Assembly (NCBI GenBank): GCA_016937035.1
Contig: JAFGWS010000132.1
Span: 1-7,925, forward strand
Length of the DNA: 7,925 nucleotides
Origin: Pontiellaceae bacterium
Lineage (GTDB): Bacteria > Verrucomicrobiota > Kiritimatiellia > Kiritimatiellales > Pontiellaceae
Direction: 5' to 3'
Made by a program: the position numbers and the translations under genes. Positions 5,498-7,925 of the stretch are shown one piece after another. The notes beneath the pieces were generated by a model. It was not told the origin of the DNA. It searched no databases and saw only the letters and a list, made by a program, of their open reading frames with translations. The first letter of the stretch is position 1. Each line of letters starts with the position of its first letter.

Positions 5498-6047
5498 AAA
5501 GAATAATAACTTCAAGGGGAAACCGCAACGCGAGCCGCAGACTCGGATCAATCATCGCATCCGTATTCCGGAAATCCGCGTTATCGACTATAATGGAGAT
5601 CAGCTGGGTATTATGAAAACCGGCGATGCGCTCCGCCGCGCACAAGACTATGGGCTCGATCTTGTGGAAGTTTCCCCCACGGCCAAGCCGCCTGTTTGTC
5701 GAATCATGGATTTCGGCAAATTTAAGTATGAGCAGGAGAAGCGGGTCAAAGACGCCAAGAAAAATCAGGTGCAGACCAAGCTCAAGGAAGTCAAATTCCA
5801 CGTGAACGTCGGCGATCATGACTATGAGACCAAAATGCGTAACCTGAAAAAGTTCATTGAACACGGTGACCGCGTAAAAGTTTCATTGATGTTCCGCGGT
5901 CGCGAAAATGTTCACCGCGAACTCGGTTTTGAGGTGATCAACCGCGTTATTCAGGATTCGGTTGAATATACTTCTGTCGATCAGGCTCCGCGTCTTCAGG
6001 GTCGTTTTGTTTCGGCGGTTTTAGTGCCAAAGAAGAAGAAAATCTGA
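5493..6047 (+). CDS. infC: Translation initiation factor IF-3 (AUU start)
   Basis: IF-3 binds the 30S subunit, keeps it apart from 50S and checks the start codon and initiator tRNA. From the ATT at 5493 the protein has 184 residues, a normal family length. The N-terminal domain contains INHRIRIPEIRVID (19-32) and LVEVSPTAKPPVCR (57-70). The family signature RIMDFGKFKYEQEK is at 70-83 and runs into a lysine-rich linker helix. The C-terminal domain has VGDHDYETK, LMFRGREN and a basic end, KKKKI. Starting instead at the first ATG (5613) would remove 40 residues, including much of the conserved N-terminal domain, so that start is rejected. Translation is probably coupled to thrS and self-limited through the AUU codon. 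No rpmI-rplT follows; a hairpin closes the operon. Confidence 0.95.
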   Translation: MRKNNNFKGKPQREPQTRINHRIRIPEIRVIDYNGDQLGIMKTGDALRRAQDYGLDLVEVSPTAKPPVCRIMDFGKFKYEQEKRVKDAKKNQVQTKLKEVKFHVNVGDHDYETKMRNLKKFIEHGDRVKVSLMFRGRENVHRELGFEVINRVIQDSVEYTSVDQAPRLQGRFVSAVLVPKKKKI

Positions 6048-6073
6048 ACTTTCCGTTGGCGCACCATAAAGAA

Positions 6074-6099
6074 AGCGCGTCGGGTTAACCCCGCGCGCT
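6074..6099. terminator. Strong hairpin terminator between convergent infC and pyrG
   Basis: An 11-bp stem, AGCGCGTCGGG (6074-6084) with CCCCGCGCGCT (6089-6099), one C-C mismatch and one G-T pair, tetraloop TTAA. It follows the infC stop by 26 bases and is followed by CTGTTTG, a weak U-run. On the opposite strand it ends in CTTTC. It lies 30 bases past the pyrG stop, so it plausibly ends both transcripts. Confidence 0.7.
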
Positions 6100-6128
6100 C
6101 TGTTTGCGGCATGGGACAATCCGTTTGA

Positions 6129-7739
<1,611 letters not shown>

Positions 7740-7883
7740 AAAAATATTCCGTTCCTTGAGGTGAAGGGATGTTCAAATACGGGACGGGATGCTATCGCCT
7801 TTTCCCGACCCGGCCCAAGTCTAAAATCAAACTATTGAAAATAAGGGTCTATTCCCTGTCGGGTATTCTCCGCTTTAATTTTT

Positions 7884-7925
7884 CTATTGTGTAGATTGTC
7901 GATGCTGCTCGATCAAGTCAAGGTA
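7884..7925 (-). CDS. Possible C-terminal end of an unidentified gene (partial)
   Basis: At the right edge only one minus-strand frame is open: it reads YLDLIEQHRQSTQ and then TAG. The peptide is acidic-basic and helix-like and could be the end of a gene that precedes pyrG on the same strand. Thirteen codons are too few to identify it, and chance is possible. I considered kdsB, a frequent pyrG neighbour, but see no matching end. The 144 bp from here to pyrG (7740-7883) hold no gene or convincing promoter that I can support, only small GC-rich inverted repeats (GTCGGG/CCCGAC). Confidence 0.25.
   Translation of the reverse strand, partial: YLDLIEQHRQSTQ

Noticed and set aside
5613..5615. ATG at 5613 as the start of infC
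   Set aside because: It would remove the conserved INHRIRIPEIRVID segment, and it has no Shine-Dalgarno site. The AUU at 5493 has a good one.
7740..7883. Attenuator or promoter in the pyrG leader
   Set aside because: Inverted repeats are short and far apart, there is no U-run, and the best -35 (TTGACT at the edge) lacks a matching -10.

Overview
The window looks like a bacterial chromosome, probably Gram-negative, where a housekeeping block (about 3470-7925) meets a decayed, lower-GC accessory block (1-3430). The thrS-infC pair, an encoded tRNA CCA end and clear sigma70-type promoters show that it is bacterial. Lineage cannot be fixed from sequence alone. A short ThrS without its TGS domain and a thrS-infC unit not followed by rpmI-rplT are unusual, and a PVC-type phylum (for example Kiritimatiellota/Verrucomicrobiota) is only a weak guess.

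Accessory block, all on the minus strand, read from right to left (5' to 3'). A Shine-Dalgarno site and the first ~29 codons of a type I methylase gene (hsdM) run in frame into what looks like the tail of a TIR-domain protein gene. An ATGA overlap leads to the last ~27-31 codons of a specificity subunit gene (hsdS). Three bases later comes an intact 588-codon OLD-family ATPase/TOPRIM nuclease gene. Its stop overlaps (TAATG) the first 15 codons of hsdR, which break off into a palindromic repeat. Then comes a class II Fic (AMPylase) gene, cut off just after its active-site motif. Its reading frame ends at a TA dinucleotide beside the end of an IS630-family insertion sequence, whose transposase runs off the left edge. 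The best reading is a type I restriction-modification locus with embedded accessory genes (OLD nuclease, Fic, TIR), of which only the OLD gene survives whole. The block starts next to the 3' end of a tRNA gene, a common integration point for islands.

Housekeeping block. tRNA-Thr(UGU) lies on the minus strand with its own promoter and a downstream terminator. Divergent from it, a strong promoter drives thrS (threonyl-tRNA synthetase). thrS is followed, with a 3-base overlap, by infC (translation initiation factor IF-3), which starts at the rare AUU codon used for IF-3 autoregulation in E. coli. A strong hairpin ends this operon. Convergent to it is pyrG (CTP synthase), complete, with a ~145 bp upstream region and perhaps the last few codons of another minus-strand gene at the right edge.

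How the parts work together: ThrS charges tRNA-Thr, encoded beside it, and IF-3 controls start-codon selection, so the right half is translation plus nucleotide synthesis. The left half is a remnant anti-phage or restriction locus in which the surviving OLD nuclease may still act.
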